NCBI GenBank assembly: GCA_000231825.2
Contig: JH720313.1
Span: 430,130-494,129 of the forward strand
Reading direction: 5' to 3'
DNA from: Tetrahymena elliotti 4EA
Lineage: Eukaryota; Ciliophora; Oligohymenophorea; Hymenostomatida; Tetrahymenidae
DNA: 64,000 nucleotides
Positions within the stretch are counted from its first letter, which is position 1; every line of letters starts with the position of its first letter. The position numbers and the translations under genes are program-made. Of the stretch, positions 12,431 to 24,699 are shown one piece after another. Under the pieces are notes generated by a model. It searched no databases. It was not told the origin of the DNA and saw only the letters and a program-made list of their open reading frames with translations.

Positions 12431-14045
12431 AAAGCAGTATAATGTGATGTTATGCATAATTTGTTTGTTGTTATTAAGATGTTGTTTCATTTTATTTATG
12501 TATTTATGTTTATTTGTGTTATCTTTTTGTTTGTCTTGTGTTTTGTTTTCTTTTTTTGGTTTATTGTATTGCTTATTTGCTTGATTTAGTATCTATGTTC
12601 TTTATTTGTGTCTATTAAGTTAGTTCTTTTTATCTTTTTTTCTTATTTTTTTTTTGTCTTTTTTCTTTTTCTTACTTTCTTTTTTTTTTGATTTAATTTT
12701 TCTTTCTTTCTTTTTGAATAAAAAATAGGTAGGTGAACTCCTAAAAACACCTCCTTTTTTGTCTCTAAGACAAATCTTCATCGAATTGGGTGCCTATGGG
12801 AATAAGACTGGGTAATAGAAGAACGGGAAGAGAATTGGGTTTCTATACCCGGACCGCGGATTAAAAAACTTATTTAAAGATCACAAAGAGGCAGCATAAG
12901 CACAAATAACTTGTGGTACAAACTTTCATCTTTCTAAGGGGAAAGAATCCGATCTGTGGTCTTCAGTTTAGAGCTCTTTTTCATTGCTTCGGTTCGTTTT
13001 ATTAGGATAAGGACTTGCTTCTAAATGTGTGGAGCATTTTTCTGCAAGTTTTGCTTTAGTATCCATCCTGAATATAACTTTAATTGAATACATAAATTCT
13101 TTAAGTTAATATTCTAAAATGACAGCGTAAATCATTTTATTTTTTTTGGATGGATTAGCGAATTGATTTTTAGATAGCTGCAAAGAGCTTACCTATGAAT
13201 GGAATGCGAATTCCCTCAAAAACTAACAAGGTCTTGTTATTTTAATTATAATTCAAAATATTCAGTTGATAAATACAGTTAAACCATTGCTTAAAAATTA
13301 TTTTATCACCATTTTAAGAAATGATCATCCCAGAAGAACTACTATACAGACATGAGTAATTCGATTTTTATTTTTTGTAAAAATCTATTCATTTTTACCG
13401 AGAAGGGATGGTGATAATTCATTTAAAAACTAATTCGTTGGAAATGTCAAGCACTACGAAAAATATTGTTGGAATTAAAAACTTAAATAAGCATGTGACC
13501 AAGCTAGAATCTTCAAGTAAAATTGAGAGGTTTTTTGCCGACCTCTATAATTTAAGCTCAAATCTTCTAGGTCAATGATGCACATGAGTATCCCATTTAA
13601 AAATGGCATTTATCAACTGTTTGAATTTTAATCAAAATACATAAGAAGTTCCATGTGTATTTATTTTTTGTATTTAGTTTTTTTCTAAATAGATCTCGTT
13701 CAAAGGATTTGCTCACTCATTTTTGGTAATGTTGTATTCCAAGATTCACTCTTTGATAGAGAAGTATTCTAACATTCATTGAATGAACTAACATTTATGA
13801 TGTTTCATCAGAGCTTTTGTAAGTGATTAAAACACTCTTATTAAAATCATAAATAAAGCCTTTCAAATCCTGAAAGAAATTTTCCATCAACTCAAGGAAT
13901 AGCGAAAAACACCACGAGGAGGCCGTAAAAAACTTAGACTTCATCAAAAACATTCATAAACCTACTTTGGGTTAGAGTTTCTCGAAACTGAAAAGTGCTT
14001 GTCCTATGCTTCATTGCCCTTAAGATGATCTAGCTTTTTCCTAAT
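12430..14045. other. G+C-elevated island with strand-skewed leader and hairpins; identity unknown
   Basis: From about 12440 to 12720 the plus strand is strongly T and G rich and poor in A. From about 12730 to 14030 the base composition is visibly higher in G+C than the surrounding spacer, with codons rare in this genome (CGG, GCG, CCG, ACG). No single frame runs through it on either strand. Perfect local hairpins occur at 12731-12752 (5 bp), 12758-12774 (7 bp, 3-nt loop), 12929-12946 (6 bp) and 13526-13546 (6 bp). Short TGA-free frames include plus 13321-13578 (85 aa), a plus frame ending near 14022, and a minus frame starting near 13065. It could be one or more structured non-coding RNAs, a fast-evolving spliced gene, or a decayed insertion. 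I recognise no RNA family. Confidence 0.45.
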
Positions 14046-14890
14046 TTTTTTTAAGGAATAAAAATTATAAGCAAAAAGTGGGGAGTTTTTTTCCTCTTTT
14101 TAATTAAGATCAGAAGAGGAAAAATTAAATCTAAAATTTAAGTGGGAAAAATATTTGGAATTAAATTTGATAATAATTATCAAGCAAAAATTAAATTAAA
14201 ATTAGAAGTATTTTGAATATTCCTAAGTACAGAAAGAAATATTTGAATCTTTAAATAATTCATTGATTCATATTATTTATTGTTTTCAACAAATAAAATT
14301 TATTTAATATTTTACCATAACAAATTTTGAAATTTAAATAAAACTTTGATTGAAAATAAAATGCTTTTTGTAGATTTAATGTTATCTATTATTTTATTGA
14401 ATATTTTATCATATTTTTTTAAACAATTTTGTAATTAAAACGAAACTTTGGTGATTAAATTTTTAAGAGTAGATAAATATTATCTAGTATTGGAAAAGAT
14501 ATCACATTATTTAATTAAAACCAACTTTTTTTTTTTAAATAACTTAAATTTAAATTTATTTTCTAAAAACAAGCAAGTAAAATAAAGATAATAAAAATAT
14601 ATATTGAATTATCTTGATTCTTTAACAATTCTAAGATTTTCATTAATTAAATAGTTTTATTTTGCTCTTTTTTTACATTGTTTTTTTTTTGCTTTAAGAA
14701 AAAATTTATTATTTTATGATAACTATATTATTCATAAATGTACAAAAAATATGAAGAGTTTTAATTTATTTTTGATAAAAGCTTTTAAAAGATATTAATA
14801 AAATTGAAAGCATAAGTTGAAAACAATTTAAATAATTATTTATAAGATAACTAGCTCTTTTTTTATTTTTAATTTAATTTTAGTAATTTG
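14046..14890. other. spacer downstream of the WDR47-like gene
   Basis: About 0.85 kb of very A+T-rich sequence with poly-T and poly-A runs. I see no coding frame, RNA gene or repeat. Confidence 0.6.
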
Positions 14891-17800
14891 TCAGCACTAG
14901 AAATTCTTTATAAACTCACTAGGTGCAAATACTCTAGAAGTCTAATCAGCTGAAGTAGAGAGAACAAATGGGAAGAAGGGGTGAAATTTACTTAAAACAA
15001 CCCTATCAGTATGGTTATTTATCTTTGTAACAATTTTTTCTTCTGAAATGTTATATATACATATTGATTAATCAAAAGATGTTGATATCATGTAATTTCC
15101 AGTTGGATCAAATTCTACAGATCTAGATAGATATTATGTAAAAATAAGAATTTTTAATCAAAAATAAATATTTTACCTGCAGTCTGCTGTGTGATTTTTA
15201 ATTTCATAAAGACTTCTTTAGGGATTATTGAGATCCCAAACAGAGACTAAACCATTTCTATGAGCAACACAAGCTGTATTTTCATTAACTGCACTCTTTT
15301 ATATCAAAAATAGAAAAATTATATAAAAATAAAATATAAATAAAATCCAAACAATTAAATACCTTTATTTACTTTTTCGAGAATTTAAGAAGATTTTTTA
15401 GATTTGTATTGCTGAATCCATTATTTAGATTGACATAATTTAGCTAGTCATATTTTTTATTTGATAAATCTATGCAACTAATTTACTTGTTAGCTTTTAA
15501 ATCCCATACCCTTAATGTTTAATCTTTGCTTACACTAACAAGTGTATTGCCTTCTCCATCTATCTAATAGATAAATTAATTTTAAACTCATTCATTTTTA
15601 CTTAAAAATATTTTACATCTAAAGAATTAATAGCATCTGTATGACCCTCTAACTTACCTAGTAAGCATTTCTTTTCTAAATCCCAAATCATAATAGAAGT
15701 ATCAGGTAAACCAGCAGAATAAATTTAAGTTGAGTCAGGATGGAATCTTAATGTTCGAACTATGCCTTTATGACCATTTAAAGTTACCGTTTTGAATTCT
15801 TTTTCTATATTCTCAGTAGGGAATGTAGGTACTCTTATTACTTTAATAGTCATATCTAAAGAACCAGTAGCAATAAATTATTTATCTCCTACAGATTTGC
15901 TCCAGTCTATAGTATATATAGATCCATCATGATGGTTTTTCTTTTCCCAAACTGGATAAGATGTTTCATTCTAATAATAATATTTAACAATTAGAATGAA
16001 TTATCAAAAAAAAACAATGAAATTACTTTTCTGTAGTTTTTAACTATTTCCTTGATAGAAAAACACTTAATTGATTTTGAGTTAGTACCTAAAGCAAAGA
16101 ACTCTCCATCAGGACTGAATTATGCAGTTCTAATTGGTAAACTATCTTTAATTTAGCAAACTTCAACTAATTCCTTGTAATCCTATAGAAAATATTAATT
16201 AATCCATTGATTTCAAAAGAATTTAATTACATATGACAAAATAAGCTAAGAGGGTTCTTGTAAATTTTAGTTCTGACTCTTTATTTGAGTAGTGCTAGCA
16301 GAATTTCCTTTATTTTATAATTATCCTGCATAATTTAAGTTATTTGGTTGCTGGACATTTTACCATGTTTAGCTTTTACTTTGCTAAGGCTGCTTCACTT
16401 AACTGTATTAGCCTTATTTACCTTTTTTTAAAATTAATTAGTTGAATAAGTATAAAACAATTTGCTAAATAAACTTTTATTAATATAATTTGAATTTACT
16501 TAGATCTGTTGTTTGATTGAAGAATTCTTTTTGAAAAGAATAAAGATGAAAATCTTCTTAGTCTTAACCTTAATTTTATACATTGCTCGAAGCATTAGAA
16601 GGGTTATTTAAAAATTGAGACCCTTGATTCTTTTTTATGTATTGAGATATTCCACTTTCTTTTACTGTTGAGGATTGAGCTGAATGTTATGAAATTTTTA
16701 AGCCAGATTCTGTAGGATGAAGTTAGTTATTACCTTATTTTGATTGCCTTAGCTTAGAGCTTGTAGAAGCAGCTGATTAATTTAAGGAATTGAGGTTACT
16801 TTTATTTGATGATTTTTTGGTCTTCTCTTCAAAATCACAATTATTTTCACCCCCATAAAATGCTTTTCCTTTACTTTAAAGAGTTTAACTTTATTCATCT
16901 GTGACATCTGATTAGTTATACCCAAAGTTTCTTGATTCTGATTGGAGTTGTTCTTAATTATCTTAGTTTTTATAATAACTAAATTGGTTATGGTTTTATT
17001 TGTAATCATTGTGTTCCTCCTCTTCCTTTTCTTGTATATCCTCTATTTCTTCTTGATCTTAATAATCATCTTCATCTTCTTCTTCTTTATCATCTTGATT
17101 CTAGTTGGTGTACTAATCTTCTTCTGATCCTTATTGGTTATTATAATTTTAAAAGTTAATGAAAGGTAAATCTTATTAATGATTCTGTTTATTTCTATAA
17201 TGAAAGAAGAGCTTTTTTCTCTTCATATTTTTCATAGAGGAGCTCTTAATCAAATCTAAATCAACTGTTAAGAGCTCTCCTGGCATGTTGTTTTCCTAGA
17301 TTTATTGATTTGCTTATAGGTTATATACGGTTTTTTCATTTTAAATCATAAAAAATGGCTTTGTTATCTATTAGTGTTGTAAACTATTTTCTAAATTTTT
17401 ATGAACAGAGTTAGAATAATTACTTTCTTTTATTAGGTGATGCTATTAACCCTGTAATTTTTTGTCTTGCTCAACAAATTAAGAGTGGGTCGCAACTTAA
17501 CTTTTACCTGTTGTGTAATTACTAATCGAGACAGGTTTCAACCCTTAAACTTATTACTAAGGAGGCATAGATTAGCTGTAGTAATTACTATCCCAATTTT
17601 AATTATTTCCTAAATGCTCACTTTATACAAAACCTGGCCCATAGTAGTATGATGAGCCTTCCATACTTGGGTTATTGTTTGAGGCAAGCAATTTTTAACC
17701 CTTTATCATAGACCTATTAGGTTACTATCTAATTTTATTTTAATAATTTTCTAAGAATTCTGTTTGATGGCTTTCTTCTAATTAGCTTTCATCTAATTCC

Positions 17801-18963
17801 ATAAAATCTAATTCATTTCTTTTAATGTCATTTTAAATTTGGAGCAATTAGCTCTAAGGAAGTTATGAATTTTAAAGGTTTTCATTTTCTATTTTATTAT
17901 TTTTTTAAATCACACTCAAGAATGGTTTTGCTTGAGCTACTGATCCATATCCTTGGATATTTGTTTTTTATCCTTATTGTTGCTACTTTGCTTAGAATGG
18001 AAAATTAGCACTTTTATATATATCAAAAGCAGGAGTTTTATCTTCTTAATCAGAAACAAAGTTTACTTTATATTTAATTAATGTTTAACTAATTACAGAA
18101 TCATCAAGTATGGATATTTAATTTGTGTTATTTTTATAACAATCACCAATAACTCTTTCAAATTTTGATTTATCTTTTAATTCATTATTTATAAGCTTTT
18201 CTACCATCTATGGTAATTCATTATGAATAACATTTTCTTCCTGCTAACCAAAGTTATAAACTTCTTCTATACAATTTTTTACTTTCTCAAAACATTCAAG
18301 TCTACCCTTATATTTAGTTTTTTATTGAAGCATAAAGATTAAAAATAAATAAATAAATTATTTTTAAATTCACTTCATTTAAATAATTATTTACCATTTC
18401 AGGTGACCAGTTTGCATAATCAGGGTGGTCTTTTATATTTTCGATGCTTAATAAAAAGAAAAGCTTTTTATAATTATCTTTTGAAGTAAATTGCTAAATA
18501 GATTTTAAAAGTCTTGTCATAATCTAATAATCAGGGCCAATCTCAAGTAGCTCTAAAAAATATTGTTTTTTTATTTCATACATAGCTGGATTCATTTTAA
18601 AAGAAAACTTTTCAATAAAAGGAACTAGAAACTACTCACTTTCTTCAAACTCTCCTTCCAAAATTAATTTTCTTAAAATAGCAAGTTCAGATGGATATTT
18701 GACTAAGCTGGTCTTTAAAATTGATATATTTAATAAAAATGTTAAAAGATGAAAATTTAACTAAATAAAACATGAATTCTAATAGAATTTACTTTAGTTT
18801 CAGTTTCTAATGCTATATATGATTTAAACAACCCTTTCTCCTTCAGAAATTTCTTTAGTCATAATAATTACAAATAAGTTTTTCAATAGAAACTAAGCTA
18901 AATTATTTTTACCAATATTAATAAATACAACTCACTATCAGCTACCTAAAAATGGATATCCAT
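14891..18963 (-). CDS. WDR47-like protein (LisH-CTLH-WD40)
   Basis: The N-terminus forms a LisH motif (SELYLLILKFLKEKGLFKSY), then a CTLH-like helical region with 'LRKLILEGEFEES' and a block matching WDR47 around 'DNYKKLFFLLSIENI'. A long Q/N/S-rich linker with an acidic patch leads to a C-terminal WD40 propeller ('NHHDGSIYTIDWS', 'TGSLDMTIKV', 'VSKDQTLRVWDL'). WDR47 is a microtubule-associated protein needed in mammals for neuronal microtubules and for the central pair of motile cilia, which would suit a ciliate. Exons (plus coordinates): 18913-18963, 18793-18852, 18395-18712, 16500-18306, 16231-16421, 16027-16182, 15617-15970, 15363-15563, 15177-15295, 14891-15122. The tiny first exon was chosen because it completes the LisH helix. 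The role is inferred from homology; the domain order is seen directly. Confidence 0.85.
16422..16499 (-). other. 78-nt intron that preserves frame if retained
   Basis: Within the linker of the WDR47-like gene, a GT..AG stretch of 78 nt is far more A+T rich than its flanks and looks like an intron. Its length is a multiple of three and it contains no in-frame TGA, so failure to splice would simply add 26 residues (mostly K, F, L, I, Q, N). Confidence 0.5.
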
Positions 18964-20362
18964 ATTTCTTAATTAATGAACTTATTATAAATCTATTTTT
19001 TTAAAATAATTAGCTAACTCAATAAACCTCAAATGAAAATTACAATTTTTTATTCTAATTATTCTATAAACTAATTGTAAAAATCAATCTTAACAAACAA
19101 AAATAGTTTGAATATTTTTAAAATTTTGATGTTTAATTAGTATCTTTTATTAACACTAATTTATAAATCCTAATAGTTATTGCATATTAAATAGTGCAAT
19201 TATAATAATTAAATTTTGTGCAAGATTTTACAGTCTTTTAAATCAGTAACTTTACATACCCAAATATTAATCAAATTTAATCAAAAATTATGTCATTAAA
19301 ATGTTTCAAAAATTATTTTTAATTTTTCCATTCAAAAATAATTGATATTTATTTTTCAAGATCAGAATAATTATTGAATTATCTTCACAACCATTTGAGG
19401 TCGATTATCATTCTAAACTGTTCTTTAGTTTTTTTATTTAAATATTTTTCGAAGTATTATGTTTGATAGAAATTTAGTGTAAATTTTTTATATTCTACTA
19501 TTAAATTTGTTACTTGTTAAAAAAAGAAGAGTTTGAACAAAAAAATTGAACTTTTTAGTTTAAGTTAATTTATTTTAACAATAAAATTATTTAGATAATT
19601 CATTGCTGGTAATATGTAAAATGTACCTTTTTTAAAATTAAATTATTTCTTATTCATCATAGGATTAATTAAAAATGCAAAAATTTTAAAAACAAAAAAT
19701 TACTTGTATTATGTACTTTTATTCATTGTAATTAAAAATTTATTAGTTTTAAAAGGATAAATTTTGGATATTTTTAATGGTTTTATCTGTTAATTGGCTT
19801 TTTTAAGGTTTTATTTAGTTAAAAATACAAGTAAAAATTTTGGAAGTTTGTTTATGAAATATTTTTATAATTTTTAATAGGTATTTTACTTAAATTTAAA
19901 TTTGTTAGGATATTAAATTTAATAAGTAATAACTCAAATTATATTTTAATAGTAGGAAGAATACTTTTATTTTGAATTAATTTTAGCTTTAAAAATATAT
20001 AACAAATAGTTGAGAAATTATAAAAATTCTATGCTTACTAATTCAAATTTGAAAAAGCCACCTTTTTTTGAATTATAAAACAAAGATAATAGATACATCT
20101 TAATATTCAAATATGAATAGCCTATTTATTTGTGATAATCTTTTAGTCAGGGGTTTATATGTTTAGTTATTAGATATTTATTTTACTAATATTAAAAGTT
20201 GATTATTTGTAAGCCGATAATTTATTGATACAATATTATTTTACAAAATTCAAATACGCAAAAATAATTAATTTAATAAACATCCAAAATACTCTACTCA
20301 ATCAATCTATCAAATAAAAAACTCAGTATATATAATATTTATAGATAACAAACACAAGAAAT
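18964..20362. other. divergent promoter region
   Basis: About 1.4 kb between the divergent WDR47-like (minus) and WEE1-type (plus) genes. It is extremely A+T rich with no supported coding frame. It must hold both promoters, but I see no recognisable motif. Confidence 0.6.
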
Positions 20363-23300
20363 ATGAATTAAAACCGATTTGAAAACTTAAATATAGATCT
20401 CATTTTACAAAATTTAGTAATAGAGGATAAATAATTACCTAATAGAGGAGATGAATATAACTTCGAATCTCCTACAATCAATCCAGCTAGGCATAATAAA
20501 TATGAATTTCATAACTAAGAAAGCGATTATAAAATAAGTAGTAAGTATTAAGGCAATTAAAATTTGAAATTAAATTAGAGCTATAGCTCTTTGGATGAAG
20601 ACGCCAACAATTTAAATTATGAAGAAGTGAATAAAGAAAATAACTGCCTCTAAAATAGCTGCACTCCACCTAGGAAAAATAATATGAACGAATTTGAATA
20701 TGATGAGGATATTAGTTACTAACATAATGATAATCATTTGAACAGAACTCCTTAAAATAATTTTGAGGCGATATCACCTTCCAATGAAGTTAATGGAAAT
20801 AAATTTAAGATAACTTTAGAGAAATTCAAGCTCTCAGCAACCTCTTCTAACAAAAAGCTTTAAGAAGATATGTAACTGTCAAAGAGCAATAAAAAATAAC
20901 ATATCCTCCTTTCATCTAATAGGAAAAATATATGCAACTTTGATAAAGAGAGTCCTAATTAAAACTCTTGCTTTTCAAATAAAAATAATAATTTTTCTCA
21001 TACTCCAAAAATTTTGAATTTTTTGAATTCTTCAGCAACTCCTCAAAAGAAATTAATTACTCGCACAGTCAATGGAAAAAACTAAAATTTAAATAGCATT
21101 GAAGTTTAAGGTGCAAAATAAAATTTATTTATGTCATCTTAACCTTACAATTTTTACTAATACTCTGATCAAAAAGCCAATTCAAATAATTAATGTTCAT
21201 ATAGCAAAAAGTTATTCCAAGACGATACTGACGAGGAAGAAGAACAACAGTAGTTATCTTAATAAAATTCACAAAAAAAAATTTAATAAAATCTTTTTTC
21301 TAAATTTACTATCAGTGACTTTAGTGATAGCAAAATAAAGCACAGCAATAACTATTTAGATAAGATAGAAGAATTAAGCTCACCTCTAGTGACAAATAAC
21401 AATTTACAAGGTTCTTTTAACACAATGAATAATTTATTCGCTTCCCCAGCAGTAAACTCTTCTAAGAAGAAAGCTCCTGATTTCTTCGTAACTGAAATGG
21501 AAAGCAGTGAGTAAAGAAATAAAACTAATAACTAATAAGTAAATAAATCCAATAATTTATTCAACTCTAATAATACAATTCCTAAAAAGGGATTCAATTT
21601 ATCGAAAGATGATCAATCAACAGTTAAAAAAACTCTCTTTGATGAAAATCATTAAAGCGATAATTAATTTGTAAATCTGGAGCAAATAAATGCATTTTTT
21701 TCTAATTAACAAACTAAATTAAAAACTTAATCTTTATTTTAAAATGCTTCCGAAATCAACACCAATGAATAAAAAGCTACTTCTAATTTTAATAATGAAA
21801 GCAACTAAAATAATAATGATGAAGCTAGTAAAACTAACACTGCAGATTTATCTAAACTAAACTTACCTTAAGTTAATGAGTTTTCTTTTGAAACTGAAGA
21901 AGAAGATGGGAACGCTAGTAATAAAAATGCTTATTTTGAAAATTAATTCTTGTAGAATATGAGAAATTTCTCTTAAGAAGGATATGATTCAGATAACTTT
22001 ATCAGAAAGAGTACTAAACCAACAGATTTTTGGGATAAAAATGACTCATAGATGGAAGATAGCTAACAAAATATATAAAATTCTTTTGCAACAGATGACT
22101 GCTTTGATTAAAATAGTCTTTAATTAATGTAAATGACTTTTACTTTTTAAAATTATTCAAGAATAAATTTAAAATTAAAAAAGCTTGTTAATTTTATTTT
22201 TAATATTTCTAAATTTGAGAATTTCAATTAATTTTTTATATATCTAACAGAAAAGGAAAAAGTGTAAACATTCTTTCTTATGAAAACGATCTCTTTAATT
22301 AAAATGAACAGTTTTCTTGGAATTTGGGATTAAACAGTATTTATTTAAAATAATTTTTTTCTTTTTTTAATTTCTTTGTTTTAAAGGGAGAAATTCAGAA
22401 GTTGGCTTGGACAGTAACAATGATCATAAAAATAAAATACAGATAGATATTGGTGAAAACGAATTTACTAGAGCTATGCCAGGTATTAAGCCTCATTAGA
22501 GACTAAGAATTGGAAGCCTTGTTTAAAATAAAAAGAGATCTTAAACAGTCCTATTTTAAATTCCAGAAAATTCATCTAAAAAACCTAAACAACCTCAAGC
22601 ATAATAATAAAACTACTTTGAAATGGAAGATGATTTCGATGTTTAAACACCTATCAGAAGTAAAATGATAGAATAGTAGGATTTCTCAATGTTGTATAAA
22701 AAAGCATCTTCTAAATTCTTCTCAAATGCACTTGCAGAAAAAGATTACAGAATTCCTAATAGAACCTATTAAAATAAAGAAAATAGATTTAGTAAAGATT
22801 TTAAGATTCTTCAAGTCATTAAGCAAACTCCTTCTTCATAAGTATATAAGGTACTTATAATCCATTAAATAAACCATTGAATAATTAAATTATTTTACTA
22901 GCTAAATTTCATAAAATTTCTCTCTAAAGTTTTGTAAATTTTTCTAAAATAATTTTTTTAAAAAAGTGTCAAAGCAATGTAAATGGACTTATTTATGCGA
23001 TAAAAGCCATATAAATTCCTTAAGACTATTAAGAGCAAGAGAGAATATTTAAAGAAGTATAAAGTTTAGTATAATTCTCAAGCTATGGTTTTGGCATTCT
23101 TAAATTTTATAATGTTTGGATGGAAGACTCAAAACTCTATCTTGTGGTAATACTACTTAATCAATATTAAATTTTAAATTTCATGTAAATATATAGACTG
23201 AGCATTGCTTACATAACTTAAGATAAATTAGAAATTCGAATTCAAAACCTTCTGAATAATTGATTAGATAGATTATTAGAGATATTTGTGAAACTTTAAA

Positions 23301-23938
23301 TTTCTTGCATTAAAATGATTTTGCTCATTTAGGAATCAAACCTGAAAATATTTTGGTGTCTAAAAAAATGAAATTCAAACTTGCAGATTTAGGTTTATCA
23401 AAGATTTATGTTTCAGATACTCATCTTTCACAATAAGAGTCTCATTTCCCTTATATAGCACCTGAATTAGTAGGAGGGTGTCCTACAAATAAGCAAAATA
23501 TTAAAAGTATAAAAGCAGATATTTTCTCATTAGGAGCTGTTTTATATGAATTAATGACAGGTAAAACTGATTTAAATTTAAAATGAAATTAATTTAAACT
23601 ATTTAAAATTTTTATATATAGACCAAGATCTTCCTAAATATGGAGCTGAATGGGAAAACTTAAGATCAGGAAGATTCCATAAACTCATGAATTCTGTAAA
23701 ATATAGTGCAAGCTTAAAAAATCTAATAAAGTCAATGCTTTTAAGAAACCCATAATTGAGACCAAGTTGCCAAGATATTCTCAACCAAATCCCACCTGAT
23801 AATGCTTTAGAGTTAGAATTAAAATATATCTTAGAAGAAAATAATTTACTATAAAAGAAGTTAGAAGATCTTTAGAAAAAGAATGAGCATTCTAATTGCT
23901 AACAAAATAATATTTTAAAGAAAAAGGGAAGTTTTTGA
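20363..23938 (+). CDS. WEE1-family protein kinase homologue, probable pseudokinase
   Basis: A long low-complexity N-terminal region rich in S, N, Q and K (exons 20363-22128, 22251-22336, 22387-22850) precedes a kinase-like domain from about 22790. Subdomain II keeps the lysine ('YAIKAI'), the DFG position reads 'ADLGL', and the activation segment ends 'YIAPE'. The catalytic loop reads 'HLGIKPENIL': the aspartate of the WEE1 consensus HLDIKPxN is glycine (GGA at 23332-23334). The phosphate loop 'IKQTPSSQVYK' has no glycine. The C-lobe 'DLPKYGAEWENLRSGR' matches WEE1/MYT1 kinases. Introns: 22129-22250, 22337-22386, 22851-22966, 23147-23196, 23561-23621. A short coiled coil ends the protein; stop is TGA 23936-23938. 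WEE1 kinases phosphorylate CDK tyrosine to delay mitosis; this copy probably acts as a scaffold or competitor. Confidence 0.85.
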
Positions 23939-24699
23939 AATTTACTTTACATCTGAAAAAGAAAAGTAAAATTAATAAGTAATCTATAACAAATATATAT
24001 TTAAATTAAACTAATTTAATTAATAATATTGTATTTATATAATCATTTATATTATAAGGCTTTGAGTGTTCATTAAATTTTTCATATTTTCTCTGATTTT
24101 ATTTTTTGGCTATTAATTTCCTTCAATTAGGATTTATTTAAATTTGGTGATCCTTAATTAATTCAAAAACTCAAAATAAAAAATATATATATTCTTAAAT
24201 CTACAAAATACCTTTCTTCTTTAATAAGCATCTGTTTTTTTATTTCTTTATTAATAATTTGATTTATTTTAAAAAAGCAATAAAAAAATCCTAATTTTCA
24301 TTTTTTTATCTGTATTACTTACTATATATATAAAATTATTTTTTTTATGTTTACAATTTTTCATGAAAAATTTAAAGTTGATTACTTTATTTAGTTATTG
24401 TTATGATTCTATTGTCAATCTTTAGAGAAAATAACTCTTGAGTTTACAAAGTTTAAATTTTATTTTAAGCACAAATAAATAAACAAAATTTTTTTTTTTT
24501 GAGAATTATTTATATAATATATAATTTGAAGAATGTTAATTTTATATTTATTTAAGTGCTTATTTGACATTTTTATAGTTGGTAAGGAGTTATTTTCTTT
24601 ATCTAAAAATAACTTATAATTTTTATATAAATTAGTATATATCATTTCATTATCATATTTATTTTAATTTACTATTTCTTTGTTTTATTCATTATTTTT
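23939..24699. other. spacer between convergent genes
   Basis: About 0.76 kb, very A+T rich, between two 3' ends. Nothing recognisable. Confidence 0.6.

Noticed and set aside
12730..13100. Known structured RNA (telomerase RNA, SRP RNA, RNase P) in the G+C island
   Set aside because: I could not find the telomerase template, the SRP S-domain motifs or convincing RNase P conserved regions, so no family was assigned.
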